NCBI RefSeq assembly: GCF_039729145.1
Contig: NZ_CP155793.1
Span: 62,001-126,000, forward strand
Length of the DNA stretch: 64,000 nt
Direction of reading: 5' to 3'
Source of the DNA: Microbacterium sp. SY138
GTDB taxonomy: Bacteria > Actinomycetota > Actinomycetes > Actinomycetales > Microbacteriaceae
Shown: positions 7,378-14,652 of the stretch, in pieces
Numbering within the stretch: the first letter of the stretch is position 1
Layout: each line of letters opens with the position of its first letter
Position numbers and translations under genes: made by a program
Notes under the pieces: generated by a model
What the model was told of the DNA's origin: nothing
The model's input: the letters and a program-made list of their open reading frames with translations, nothing else
Database searches by the model: none

Positions 7378-10347
7378 ATGCTGATGCTCCTCGCTGTGTT
7401 CCTCCTCGGGTCGCTGTTGATGCCCGTTCTGGTGCGCTGGCTCGGAGCTCAGGCTTTCGCCATCGCCGCCCTCGTCCCGGCCGCCGCCTTCGTGCATGCA
7501 CTCGTCATGACGCCGCAGGTGCTCGACGGGCCGGTACCGTTCGAGTCGGTCGAGTGGATCCCCCAACTGGGTCTGAACCTCTCCATGAACATGGACGTGC
7601 TCGGCTGGGTGCTCACCCTGATCGTCACGGGCGTCGGGGCACTGGTTCTCCTCTACTGCCGTTGGTACTTCTACGAGGACTCGGCGGGCGTCGGACAGTT
7701 CGCCGGCGTGCTGTTGGGCTTCGCGGGCGCGATGTACGGACTGGTCCTGACCGATGACCTCGTGATCCTCGTCATGTTCTGGGAAGTCACGAGCATCCTC
7801 TCGTACCTCCTCATCGGTCACTACCGCCGCCGTGCCGCCAGCCGTCGTGCGGCGCTGCAGGCTCTGCTGGTGACGACGCTCGGTGGCCTCGTGATGTTCG
7901 TGGGCGTCGTGCTGCTCGTGGTCGACACCGGCACCTCGAGCATCCGCGAGATCCTCGTCATCGCGCCCAGCGGACCTCTCGTCGATGCTGCGATCGTCAT
8001 GCTCCTGATCGGGGCGATCAGCAAGTCGGCACTGTTCCCCTTCCACTTCTGGCTCCCCGGTGCGATGGCCGCGCCCACGCCGGTGAGCGCGTATCTGCAC
8101 GCCGCCGCGATGGTGAAGGCCGGCATCTATCTGATCGCCCGGTTCGCGCCGATCTTCGCGTTCAGCACCACCTGGCGGCCGATCGTCATCACCCTGGGCA
8201 TCATCACGATGCTGCTCGGGGGCATCCAGGCGTTGCGTGAGACCGACCTCAAGCGCATTCTCGCCTTCGGCACGGTCAGCCAGCTCGGCTTCTTCGCGAT
8301 CGTCGTCGGCTACGGCACGCAGGCGGCGGCGCTCGCCGGTCTCGCCCTGGTCATCGGCCACGCGCTGTTCAAGTCGGCGCTCTTCCTGATCGTCGGCGTC
8401 ATCGACCGTCAACTGTCCACCCGAGACATCAACGAGCTCTCCGGCGTCGGTCGGCAGGCACCCGTCATGGCGACCGCGGCATTCATCTCCGTGGCATCGA
8501 TGGCGGGCATAGCGCCGACCATCGGCTTCGTCGCCAAGGAATCCACGCTCACCGCCCTCCTCGACGACGCACAAGGCGGATCCCCGTGGGGACTCGTCGC
8601 CCTCATCGGTATCGTCCTCGGATCCATGCTGACTGCGGCATATGGGGTGCGTTTCCTCTGGGGCGCGTTCTGGAAGAAGCGCGATGAGCAGGGCCAGCAA
8701 CTCCCCGACACAGCCTGGCCCGACCCGCCGGTCGGCTTCCTCTCGGCCCCGATCATCCTCGCCGGCGTCACGCTCGCGGCGGGGATCGGCGCCCCCGCTC
8801 TCGACACGGCTCTGCAGGGGTACGCCCTCACCGCGACCCCGGGGCTCGACCATGCGGGCGAAGCCGTCGAGGGCCCCGGCCATCTCGCGCTGTGGCACGG
8901 CTTCGAGCCTGCACTGGGCATCTCGATCCTGTCGATCCTGCTCGGCATCGGGCTGTTCCTGGTCACCCGCAGGACCGGATGGGATCGCAAGCCGCGTATC
9001 CTGCGATTCACCGCGGCCGACGTCTACTACTTCGTCATGCGCGGCGTCGACCGGCTCTCGGTGCTCAGCACCACGCTCACCCAGCGGGGCTCGCTGCCGG
9101 TGTACGTCGGCACCATCTTCGTGGTGTTCGTCGCCGCCGAGGTCACGGCCCTCATCGCGAGCGACATCGATCGGTACAACCTGTCCCTCTGGCACACCCC
9201 GGCGCAGATCGTGGTCGCGCCGATCATGGCGATCGCCGGCATCTTCGCCGTCCGTGCGCAGAAGCGCTACACCGGCGTGGTGCTCGTCTCGGTCACCGGA
9301 CTCGGCATGGTCGTGCTGTTCGCGACGAGCGGTGCACCCGACCTCGCGCTGACGCAGATCCTGGTCGAGACGGTCACGATGGTCACGTTCGCGCTGGTAC
9401 TCCGTCGCCTCCCCGCGCGGATGGGCGAGCACAACGCCTCGGTCGGGCGCATCCCCCGCGCGCTGCTGGCGATCGGCGTGGGCGTCACGATGGCCTTCGT
9501 CGCCGTCGTCGCCACCCAGTCGCGCATCGCCGACCCGATCTCGGAGGCGTTCCCGAAGCTCGCGTACGAGATCGGACACGGCAAGAACGTCGTCAATGTG
9601 GCGCTGGTCGACCTGCGCGGCTGGGACACCATGGGCGAGCTCTCGGTGCTCGTGCTCGCCGCGACCGGTGTGGCCTCCCTGGTGTTCGTCACGCACCGCG
9701 CCGACCTGCTCGCCGCCACCAAGAATCTCCCCCGGGCGACGCGCAAGGCCGCACGCAGCCGCCCGCTCGTCGAGACGACCGAGGGCATCCGATTCCAGAC
9801 CTCGGAGAACGAGAGCAGCCCGCGGGCGTGGCTCGTCGGCGGTCAGAAGATGAAGCCCGAGAACAGGTCGATCCTGCTCGAGGTGATCGTCCGCATCCTG
9901 TTCCACACCATCATCGTGGTGTCGATCTTCCTGCTGTTCTCCGGCCACAATCTGCCGGGCGGCGGCTTCGCCGGCGGTCTCGTCGCGGGCATGGCACTCG
10001 TGATGCGCTACATCGCCGGCGGACGCTGGGAGCTGGGCGCCGCGGCCCCCACGGATGCGGGACGACTGCTCGGCACCGGCCTGATCCTCGCCGTCGGCAC
10101 GGCGGTCGTTCCCCTGTTCTTCGGTCTCGCGCCCCTGACCAGCACCTTCTGGGAGTGGGAGATCCCCGGCATCGGACACATGGAGTTCGTCACCTCGACC
10201 ATCTTCGACATCGGCGTGTACCTCGTCGTGATCGGGCTCGTCCTCGACGTGCTGCGCAGCGTGGGCGCCGAGGTCGACCGTCAGGCGGCGCTGCGCACCA
10301 CACCGGGTCCTGAAGGATTCCTCTCCCGGGGCGGGAGGAGCAGCTGA
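7378..10347 (+). CDS. mrpA: Na+/H+ antiporter subunit A (MrpA with fused MrpB domain)
   Basis: Largest subunit of the Mrp cation/proton antiporter, 989 residues. The proton-channel domain, homologous to NuoL, spans about residues 1-500 and includes the helix text VMFWEVTSILSYLLIG, SKSALFPFHFWLPGAMAAPTP and LRETDLKRILAFGTVSQLG. A middle MrpA-specific region follows. From about residue 820 comes an MrpB-like domain beginning NRSILLEVIVRILFHT, with GHNLPGGGFAGGL. Start ATG 7378 is preferred to GTG 7339 because GAGGGAG lies nine bases upstream and the first helix begins at once (MLMLLAVFLLGSLLM). The stop overlaps the next start (TGATG). The operon supports sodium and alkali tolerance and pH homeostasis. 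Confidence 0.95.
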   Translation: MLMLLAVFLLGSLLMPVLVRWLGAQAFAIAALVPAAAFVHALVMTPQVLDGPVPFESVEWIPQLGLNLSMNMDVLGWVLTLIVTGVGALVLLYCRWYFYEDSAGVGQFAGVLLGFAGAMYGLVLTDDLVILVMFWEVTSILSYLLIGHYRRRAASRRAALQALLVTTLGGLVMFVGVVLLVVDTGTSSIREILVIAPSGPLVDAAIVMLLIGAISKSALFPFHFWLPGAMAAPTPVSAYLHAAAMVKAGIYLIARFAPIFAFSTTWRPIVITLGIITMLLGGIQALRETDLKRILAFGTVSQLGFFAIVVGYGTQAAALAGLALVIGHALFKSALFLIVGVIDRQLSTRDINELSGVGRQAPVMATAAFISVASMAGIAPTIGFVAKESTLTALLDDAQGGSPWGLVALIGIVLGSMLTAAYGVRFLWGAFWKKRDEQGQQLPDTAWPDPPVGFLSAPIILAGVTLAAGIGAPALDTALQGYALTATPGLDHAGEAVEGPGHLALWHGFEPALGISILSILLGIGLFLVTRRTGWDRKPRILRFTAADVYYFVMRGVDRLSVLSTTLTQRGSLPVYVGTIFVVFVAAEVTALIASDIDRYNLSLWHTPAQIVVAPIMAIAGIFAVRAQKRYTGVVLVSVTGLGMVVLFATSGAPDLALTQILVETVTMVTFALVLRRLPARMGEHNASVGRIPRALLAIGVGVTMAFVAVVATQSRIADPISEAFPKLAYEIGHGKNVVNVALVDLRGWDTMGELSVLVLAATGVASLVFVTHRADLLAATKNLPRATRKAARSRPLVETTEGIRFQTSENESSPRAWLVGGQKMKPENRSILLEVIVRILFHTIIVVSIFLLFSGHNLPGGGFAGGLVAGMALVMRYIAGGRWELGAAAPTDAGRLLGTGLILAVGTAVVPLFFGLAPLTSTFWEWEIPGIGHMEFVTSTIFDIGVYLVVIGLVLDVLRSVGAEVDRQAALRTTPGPEGFLSRGGRSS

Positions 10348-10955
10348 TGGACGTCTCCCTCACCCTGATCGTCATCATGGCCATCCTCTTCGCGTGCGGC
10401 GTGTACGCGATGCTGGAGCGCAGCCTGACCCGTGTACTGATCGGCTTCCTGCTGCTCGGCAACGCCACGAACCTGCTGCTCCTGATCGTGATGGGCGTTC
10501 CCGGCAACGCGCCGTTCTTCGGGACGGAAGGGGAGATGAGCGACCCGCTCCCGCAGGCGCTCACCCTCACCGCCATCGTCATCACGTTCGCGGTCTCGGC
10601 TTTCCTGCTCGCCCTGATCTACCGCTCCTGGCAACTGGGTCAGGCCGACACGGTCGAGGACGACGAGGCCGACATCGCGCTCCGCGAGCGCACAGATGCC
10701 GACGAAGACCTCATGGACGACGAGTCCGAGACCGACGACGACGAGGCGACCACCGACTTCGTCGGCGTGCAGACCGCGCCGATCACGGTGCTGCACATGC
10801 GCGATCATCCCTCGATCCACGACGATGCTCCGTTCGACGCCCCGACCGGGTGGGGGAGCGAGCCCTCCGAACCGTCAGAACCCTCCGACGAGGGCCGTGA
10901 ACCGCGCCCAGACCAACCCCATGACCGCGACGAGAACGAGGAGGGCAAGCCATGA
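10347..10955 (+). CDS. mrpC: Na+/H+ antiporter subunit C (MrpC), with acidic tail
   Basis: NuoK-like small subunit of the Mrp antiporter. The first 100 residues hold three helices, with family text ACGVYAMLERSLTRVLIGFLLL, GNATNLLLLI and DPLPQALTLTAIVITFAV. The protein is 202 residues, while the family is usually about 110-150. The extra 90 residues form a strongly acidic, Glu/Asp/Ser/Pro-rich, probably disordered cytoplasmic tail starting near QADTVEDDEAD. It overlaps mrpA at the stop and mrpD by four bases, so it is translationally coupled. The tail may be lineage-specific; its role is unknown. Confidence 0.94.
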   Translation: MDVSLTLIVIMAILFACGVYAMLERSLTRVLIGFLLLGNATNLLLLIVMGVPGNAPFFGTEGEMSDPLPQALTLTAIVITFAVSAFLLALIYRSWQLGQADTVEDDEADIALRERTDADEDLMDDESETDDDEATTDFVGVQTAPITVLHMRDHPSIHDDAPFDAPTGWGSEPSEPSEPSDEGREPRPDQPHDRDENEEGKP

Positions 10956-12502
10956 CCGCCCTCGTCCCGCTCCTCGTCGCACTGCCTCTGCTGGGCGCCG
11001 CGGTCACCCTCGTCTTCGGTCGCAATGCGCGCCTGCAGGTCGTCGTCACGGTGGCCACTCTGGCCGCGGTCTCGGTCATCGCCGCCGTGCTCCTGGTCGT
11101 GGTCGATTCCGGTGCTCCGCTGGCGGTGTCGGTCGGCGGCTGGCCCGTGCCGTTCGGCATCGTGCTCTACGTCGACAGGCTCGCCGCCCTCCTCGTGCTC
11201 ATCTCCAGCATCGTGCTGCTCGCGGTCCTGCTCTTCTCCATCGGCCAGGGTGCCGCAGACGGCACCGACGAGACGCCGATCTCGATCTTCAACCCGTCGT
11301 ACCTGATCCTCGCGGCCGGCATCTTCAACGCCTTCATCGCGGGCGACCTGTTCAACCTCTACGTCGGCTTCGAGATCCTGCTCGTCGCGTCGTACGTGTT
11401 GATCACTCTCGGCAGCACCGAGTCCCGCATCCGTACCGGCGCGGTCTACATCGTGGTGTCGCTGGTCTCGTCGATCCTGTTCCTCGCGTCGATCGCGATG
11501 ATCTACGGCGCACTCGGCACGGTCAACATGGCCCAGATCGCCGAGCGCATGTCGGAGCTCCCGCAGGAGACGCAGCTGGTGCTGCACCTGATGCTCGTGG
11601 TCGCCTTCGGCATCAAGGCCGCCATCTTCCCGGTGTCGTTCTGGCTGCCGGACTCGTACCCGACCGCACCGGCCCCGGTCACCGCCGTGTTCGCCGGCCT
11701 GCTCACGAAGGTCGGCGTGTACGCGCTGATCCGCACCGAGACCCAGCTCTTCGCCTCGAACAGCATCGACACGCTGCTCTTGATCATCGCGCTCGCGACC
11801 ATGATCGTCGGAGTGCTCGGTGCCGTCGCACAGGCCGAGCTCAAGCGAATCCTGTCGTTCACACTGGTCAGCCACGTCGGCTACATGATCTTCGGCCTCG
11901 CGATAGCGACCCCCGCCGCGATCGGCGCCACGGTGTACTACATCGTGCACCACATCGTCGTGCAGACCACCCTGTTCCTCGCCGTCGGGCTCGTGGAACG
12001 TCGAGCCGGAAGCACCTCGATCCTGCGGGTCAAGGGGCTGCTGAAGGTCGCCCCCCTGATCGCCGTCCTCTACTTCGTCCCCGCGATCAACCTCGGCGGA
12101 CTGCCGCCCTTCTCCGGCTTCATCGGCAAGTTCGCCCTCTTCGAGGCGGCGGCTTCGGTCGGTACACCGATCATGATCGTGCTGATCTTCGGCGGCATCG
12201 TCACGTCGCTGCTGACCCTCTACGCCCTGATGCGCGCCTGGAACCTCGCCTTCTGGCGCGAAGAGGAGGACTCCACCGAGACCGAGGGACGCATCTCGTA
12301 CCTCGGCAACGCGCCGGCGGCCGATGAGCAGCAGGAGCGCCGTCGCATCCCGAAGATCATGACCGTGGCGACCGGCGGCATGGTCGCGGTCACGCTCGCG
12401 TTGACGATCTTCGCTGGTCCTCTCTACGCCCTCTGCGACCGCATCGGCGCCGCACTGCTGCAGCCGGTGAGCCTCGTGCAACTGGAAGAGGAGGTGGGCT
12501 GA
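10952..12502 (+). CDS. mrpD: Na+/H+ antiporter subunit D (MrpD)
   Basis: Proton-translocating subunit homologous to NuoM/NuoN, 516 residues with about 14 helices. Characteristic segments are GDLFNLYVGFEILLVASYVLI, FGIKAAIFPVSFWLPDSYPTAP, a buried Lys helix near ALIRTETQLF, and QAELKRILSFTLVSHVGYMI followed by HHIVVQTTLFLAVGL. The start overlaps mrpC by four bases, and the stop overlaps the ATG of mrpE. It works with MrpA in the membrane to exchange Na+ (or K+) for protons. Confidence 0.95.
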   Translation: MTALVPLLVALPLLGAAVTLVFGRNARLQVVVTVATLAAVSVIAAVLLVVVDSGAPLAVSVGGWPVPFGIVLYVDRLAALLVLISSIVLLAVLLFSIGQGAADGTDETPISIFNPSYLILAAGIFNAFIAGDLFNLYVGFEILLVASYVLITLGSTESRIRTGAVYIVVSLVSSILFLASIAMIYGALGTVNMAQIAERMSELPQETQLVLHLMLVVAFGIKAAIFPVSFWLPDSYPTAPAPVTAVFAGLLTKVGVYALIRTETQLFASNSIDTLLLIIALATMIVGVLGAVAQAELKRILSFTLVSHVGYMIFGLAIATPAAIGATVYYIVHHIVVQTTLFLAVGLVERRAGSTSILRVKGLLKVAPLIAVLYFVPAINLGGLPPFSGFIGKFALFEAAASVGTPIMIVLIFGGIVTSLLTLYALMRAWNLAFWREEEDSTETEGRISYLGNAPAADEQQERRRIPKIMTVATGGMVAVTLALTIFAGPLYALCDRIGAALLQPVSLVQLEEEVG

Positions 12503-13092
12503 TGGCGCGCGACACCCGACGTCACCTCTGGCGCGACATTCGCGTGCAGCTGCCCTTCCTCGCCTGGCTCGTGGTGCTCTGGATGCTGCTGTGGGCGCAG
12601 TTCACGGTGCTGTCGTTCCTCACCGGACTCGTCGTCGCGATCTTCGTCACCCGCGTGTTCCGCCTGCCGACCGTCGCGCTCTCCGGCCGCGTCAACCTCT
12701 GGTACGCCGCACTGTTCGTGGTGCAATTCCTGTTCGCGGTGCTGAGCGGTGCTCTCTCGGTCACGGTGCAGGTGTTCGACTTCCGTCGCCAGCCCGGCAC
12801 GGCCATCATCGCGGTGCCGCTGCGGTACGCCGACGACCTGGTGATGACGCACGTCGCCGTCGTGTCGTCGCTGATCCCCGGGTCTCTCGTCGTGGAGACC
12901 GACCGCGACCGGCGGATCCTGTACCTGCACGTGATCGGGGTCCGAAATCTCGACGACGTGGAGAAGCAGCGCGCCGGCGTGCTCCGGTGGGAGCGACGCG
13001 TGGTGCGTGCGCTCGGCGACCCCGATCAGTATCGTGCCCTCAAGGCCGACGAGCGCGTGGGACTCGGAACGATGAAGGGCGGTGCCCGATGA
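12502..13092 (+). CDS. mrpE: Na+/H+ antiporter subunit E (MrpE)
   Basis: Small Mrp subunit of 196 residues (family about 160-200). Two N-terminal membrane helices (LPFLAWLVVLWMLLW and FTVLSFLTGLVVAIFV) are followed by a third hydrophobic stretch and a cytoplasmic domain. That domain contains the conserved VPLRYADDLVMTHVAVVSSLIPGSLVVE segment shared by the family. The ATG overlaps the mrpD stop (TGATG), and the end overlaps mrpF by four bases. Required for assembly or activity of the complex in studied bacteria; its catalytic role is unclear. Confidence 0.93.
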   Translation: MARDTRRHLWRDIRVQLPFLAWLVVLWMLLWAQFTVLSFLTGLVVAIFVTRVFRLPTVALSGRVNLWYAALFVVQFLFAVLSGALSVTVQVFDFRRQPGTAIIAVPLRYADDLVMTHVAVVSSLIPGSLVVETDRDRRILYLHVIGVRNLDDVEKQRAGVLRWERRVVRALGDPDQYRALKADERVGLGTMKGGAR

Positions 13093-13358
13093 ACATCCTC
13101 CTGCTGCTGATCATGGTGGTGTTCGGCATCGCCGCTGTGCTCGCGCTGATCCGCATCGTGCGCGGACCGTCGATCCTCGACCGCGCCGTCGCCTCCGACG
13201 TGCTGCTCACCGAGGTGATGTGCGTGATCGGCGCCGAGATGGCGATCAACGGTCACACTCGAAACATCCCCGTGCTCTTGATCATCGCGGCGATCGGAGT
13301 GTTCGGATCGATCGCCGTCGCCCGGTTCGTCGCGAGAAGGGACAATACGACACCATGA
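13089..13358 (+). CDS. mrpF: Na+/H+ antiporter subunit F (MrpF)
   Basis: Very small subunit of 89 residues with three helices and the family motif RIVRGPSILDRAVASDVL between the first and second. The ATG overlaps the mrpE stop (ATGA), and the final bases overlap mrpG. It sits beside MrpG at the ion-entry side of the complex in known structures. Length and motifs are normal for the family. Confidence 0.94.
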   Translation: MNILLLLIMVVFGIAAVLALIRIVRGPSILDRAVASDVLLTEVMCVIGAEMAINGHTRNIPVLLIIAAIGVFGSIAVARFVARRDNTTP

Positions 13359-13744
13359 ACGTGTTCGGTCTCATGATCCCGGATGCCGTCATCGACGTGG
13401 CGGTCCTGGTGCTCATCCTGCTCGGAGCGCTGCTGTGCCTGTCGGCGGCGGTCGGACTGCTGCACTTCCGCGATGTGCCGTCGCGTCTGCACGCGGCGAC
13501 CAAGCCTCAGGTGCTCGGACTGCTGCTCATCTGCATCGCGATCGCGCTGTCGCAGCGGTCGGTCGGCGGCATCCTGATCGGGTTCGTGCTGGTCGCCCCG
13601 GTCGTGCTCATGCAGTTCGCCACCGCTCCGCTCTCGGCGCACATGGTCGGACGGCAGGCGTATCGCAACGGCACCATCGAGCAGCGCGGCCTCGTCGTCG
13701 ACGAGCTCTCCGAGTCGAAGCAGACCCCGCCCGCTGCGGGCTGA
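13355..13744 (+). CDS. mrpG: Na+/H+ antiporter subunit G (MrpG)
   Basis: Last gene of the mrp operon, 129 residues. Three helices carry the family text LCLSAAVGLLHFRDVPSRLHAATKP, then SQRSVGGILIGFVLVAPVVLMQFATAPLSAHM. The ATG overlaps the mrpF stop. All seven genes are linked by overlaps, so A-G are one transcript with coupled translation. A hairpin that could terminate it lies immediately downstream. Confidence 0.94.
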   Translation: MNVFGLMIPDAVIDVAVLVLILLGALLCLSAAVGLLHFRDVPSRLHAATKPQVLGLLLICIAIALSQRSVGGILIGFVLVAPVVLMQFATAPLSAHMVGRQAYRNGTIEQRGLVVDELSESKQTPPAAG

Positions 13745-13785
13745 CATCGAGCTCTGATCCTGCCGGCTGCGCCGGGCGCTCGATG
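13745..13785 (+). terminator. Hairpin after mrpG
   Basis: CATCGAGC at 13745-13752 pairs with GCTCGATG at 13778-13785. A GC-rich inner CCGG/CCGG hairpin lies between. It follows the mrpG stop directly, with no T-tract, as is usual in actinobacteria. Confidence 0.5.
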
Positions 13786-13832
13786 CCGGCACGCCTGATC
13801 CCGTGGGCCGCTCATGAGGAGGGCCCGGGGCG

Positions 13833-14594
13833 TCAGAGGCGAGCGGTGAACTCGTGGATCAGGCGCGCCGCGGGTTCGGAGTCGCTGATCAGCGTGCCGT
13901 GACCGTGGTCGGGGATGACTTCGAGGTCGGCGCCGGGGATGGCGTCGATGATCTCGCGGCACCAGCTCATCGGAGCCAGCGGATCGCTCTCCCCGCGCAG
14001 CACGAGCACGGGGCACTGGATGCGCACGAAGGCGTCTTCGGGCTCGTGCACGATGGTCGCACGCATCTTCCGGAACAGGTGGGGGCCGCCGCGGAGGTAC
14101 TCCCGGGCCCCGCGCCAGATGACCAGGGGGCGTTCGCCGATGAGGTCGGTGAGCAGATACCGCGCCTGCGCGCCGATGTTGCGCGCGGCCTTGTTCACGG
14201 TGGGGCCGGCGAGCACCACTCCCTCGACGAGGGACGGATGCCGCGCGGCGAGCTCGGCGGCGATCTGACTGCCCATCGAGTGCCCGATCACGACGACGGG
14301 GCCCGAGTCGACGTGCTGCAGGTAGGCCGCGACGAGGTCGGCATGCCGTTCCATGGTGAGCGTGCGGGTGGGCTCGGGCGCCTCGCCGAATCCGGGCAGA
14401 TCGAGGGCGATGACCCTTCCCTCGAGACGTTGCACGATATCGAGATAGACGCTCCGCCCCATGCCGATGCCGTGCAGGAGCAGATACGTGTGCGGGCCCT
14501 CACCGAACGTCTCGGCGATGAGGGTCGCACCTGCATGCTCGAACTCCAGGAGCGTGACGGGGGTGCCCTTGGGGGCGAGATAGGCGGATGGCAC
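13833..14594 (-). CDS. Alpha/beta-fold hydrolase
   Basis: Soluble hydrolase of 253 residues. Features are the oxyanion-hole segment LLLHGIGMGRS at about residues 38-48, LDLPGFGEAPEP, the nucleophile elbow GHSMGS with Ser106, an acid-loop candidate in VLRGESDPLAP, and the catalytic His region IPDHGHGTL. All triad elements appear present, so it is probably active. The GTG start is supported by a TAGCGT box exactly six bases upstream, a leaderless arrangement, and by the N-terminal beta strands beginning soon after. Substrate is unknown; relatives include esterases and C-C bond hydrolases. It is convergent with the mrp operon. Confidence 0.88.
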   Translation of the reverse strand: MPSAYLAPKGTPVTLLEFEHAGATLIAETFGEGPHTYLLLHGIGMGRSVYLDIVQRLEGRVIALDLPGFGEAPEPTRTLTMERHADLVAAYLQHVDSGPVVVIGHSMGSQIAAELAARHPSLVEGVVLAGPTVNKAARNIGAQARYLLTDLIGERPLVIWRGAREYLRGGPHLFRKMRATIVHEPEDAFVRIQCPVLVLRGESDPLAPMSWCREIIDAIPGADLEVIPDHGHGTLISDSEPAARLIHEFTARL

Positions 14595-14600
14595 CCGTCA

Positions 14601-14606
14601 ACGCTA
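14601..14606 (-). promoter_or_regulatory. Putative -10 box of the hydrolase gene (leaderless)
   Basis: TAGCGT on the minus strand, six bases before the GTG start codon, with no Shine-Dalgarno visible. Confidence 0.45.
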
Positions 14607-14652
14607 GCCGAGCATCCTGGGGCGCTGCTTCAGATGCCCCGAGAGCCGTCGT

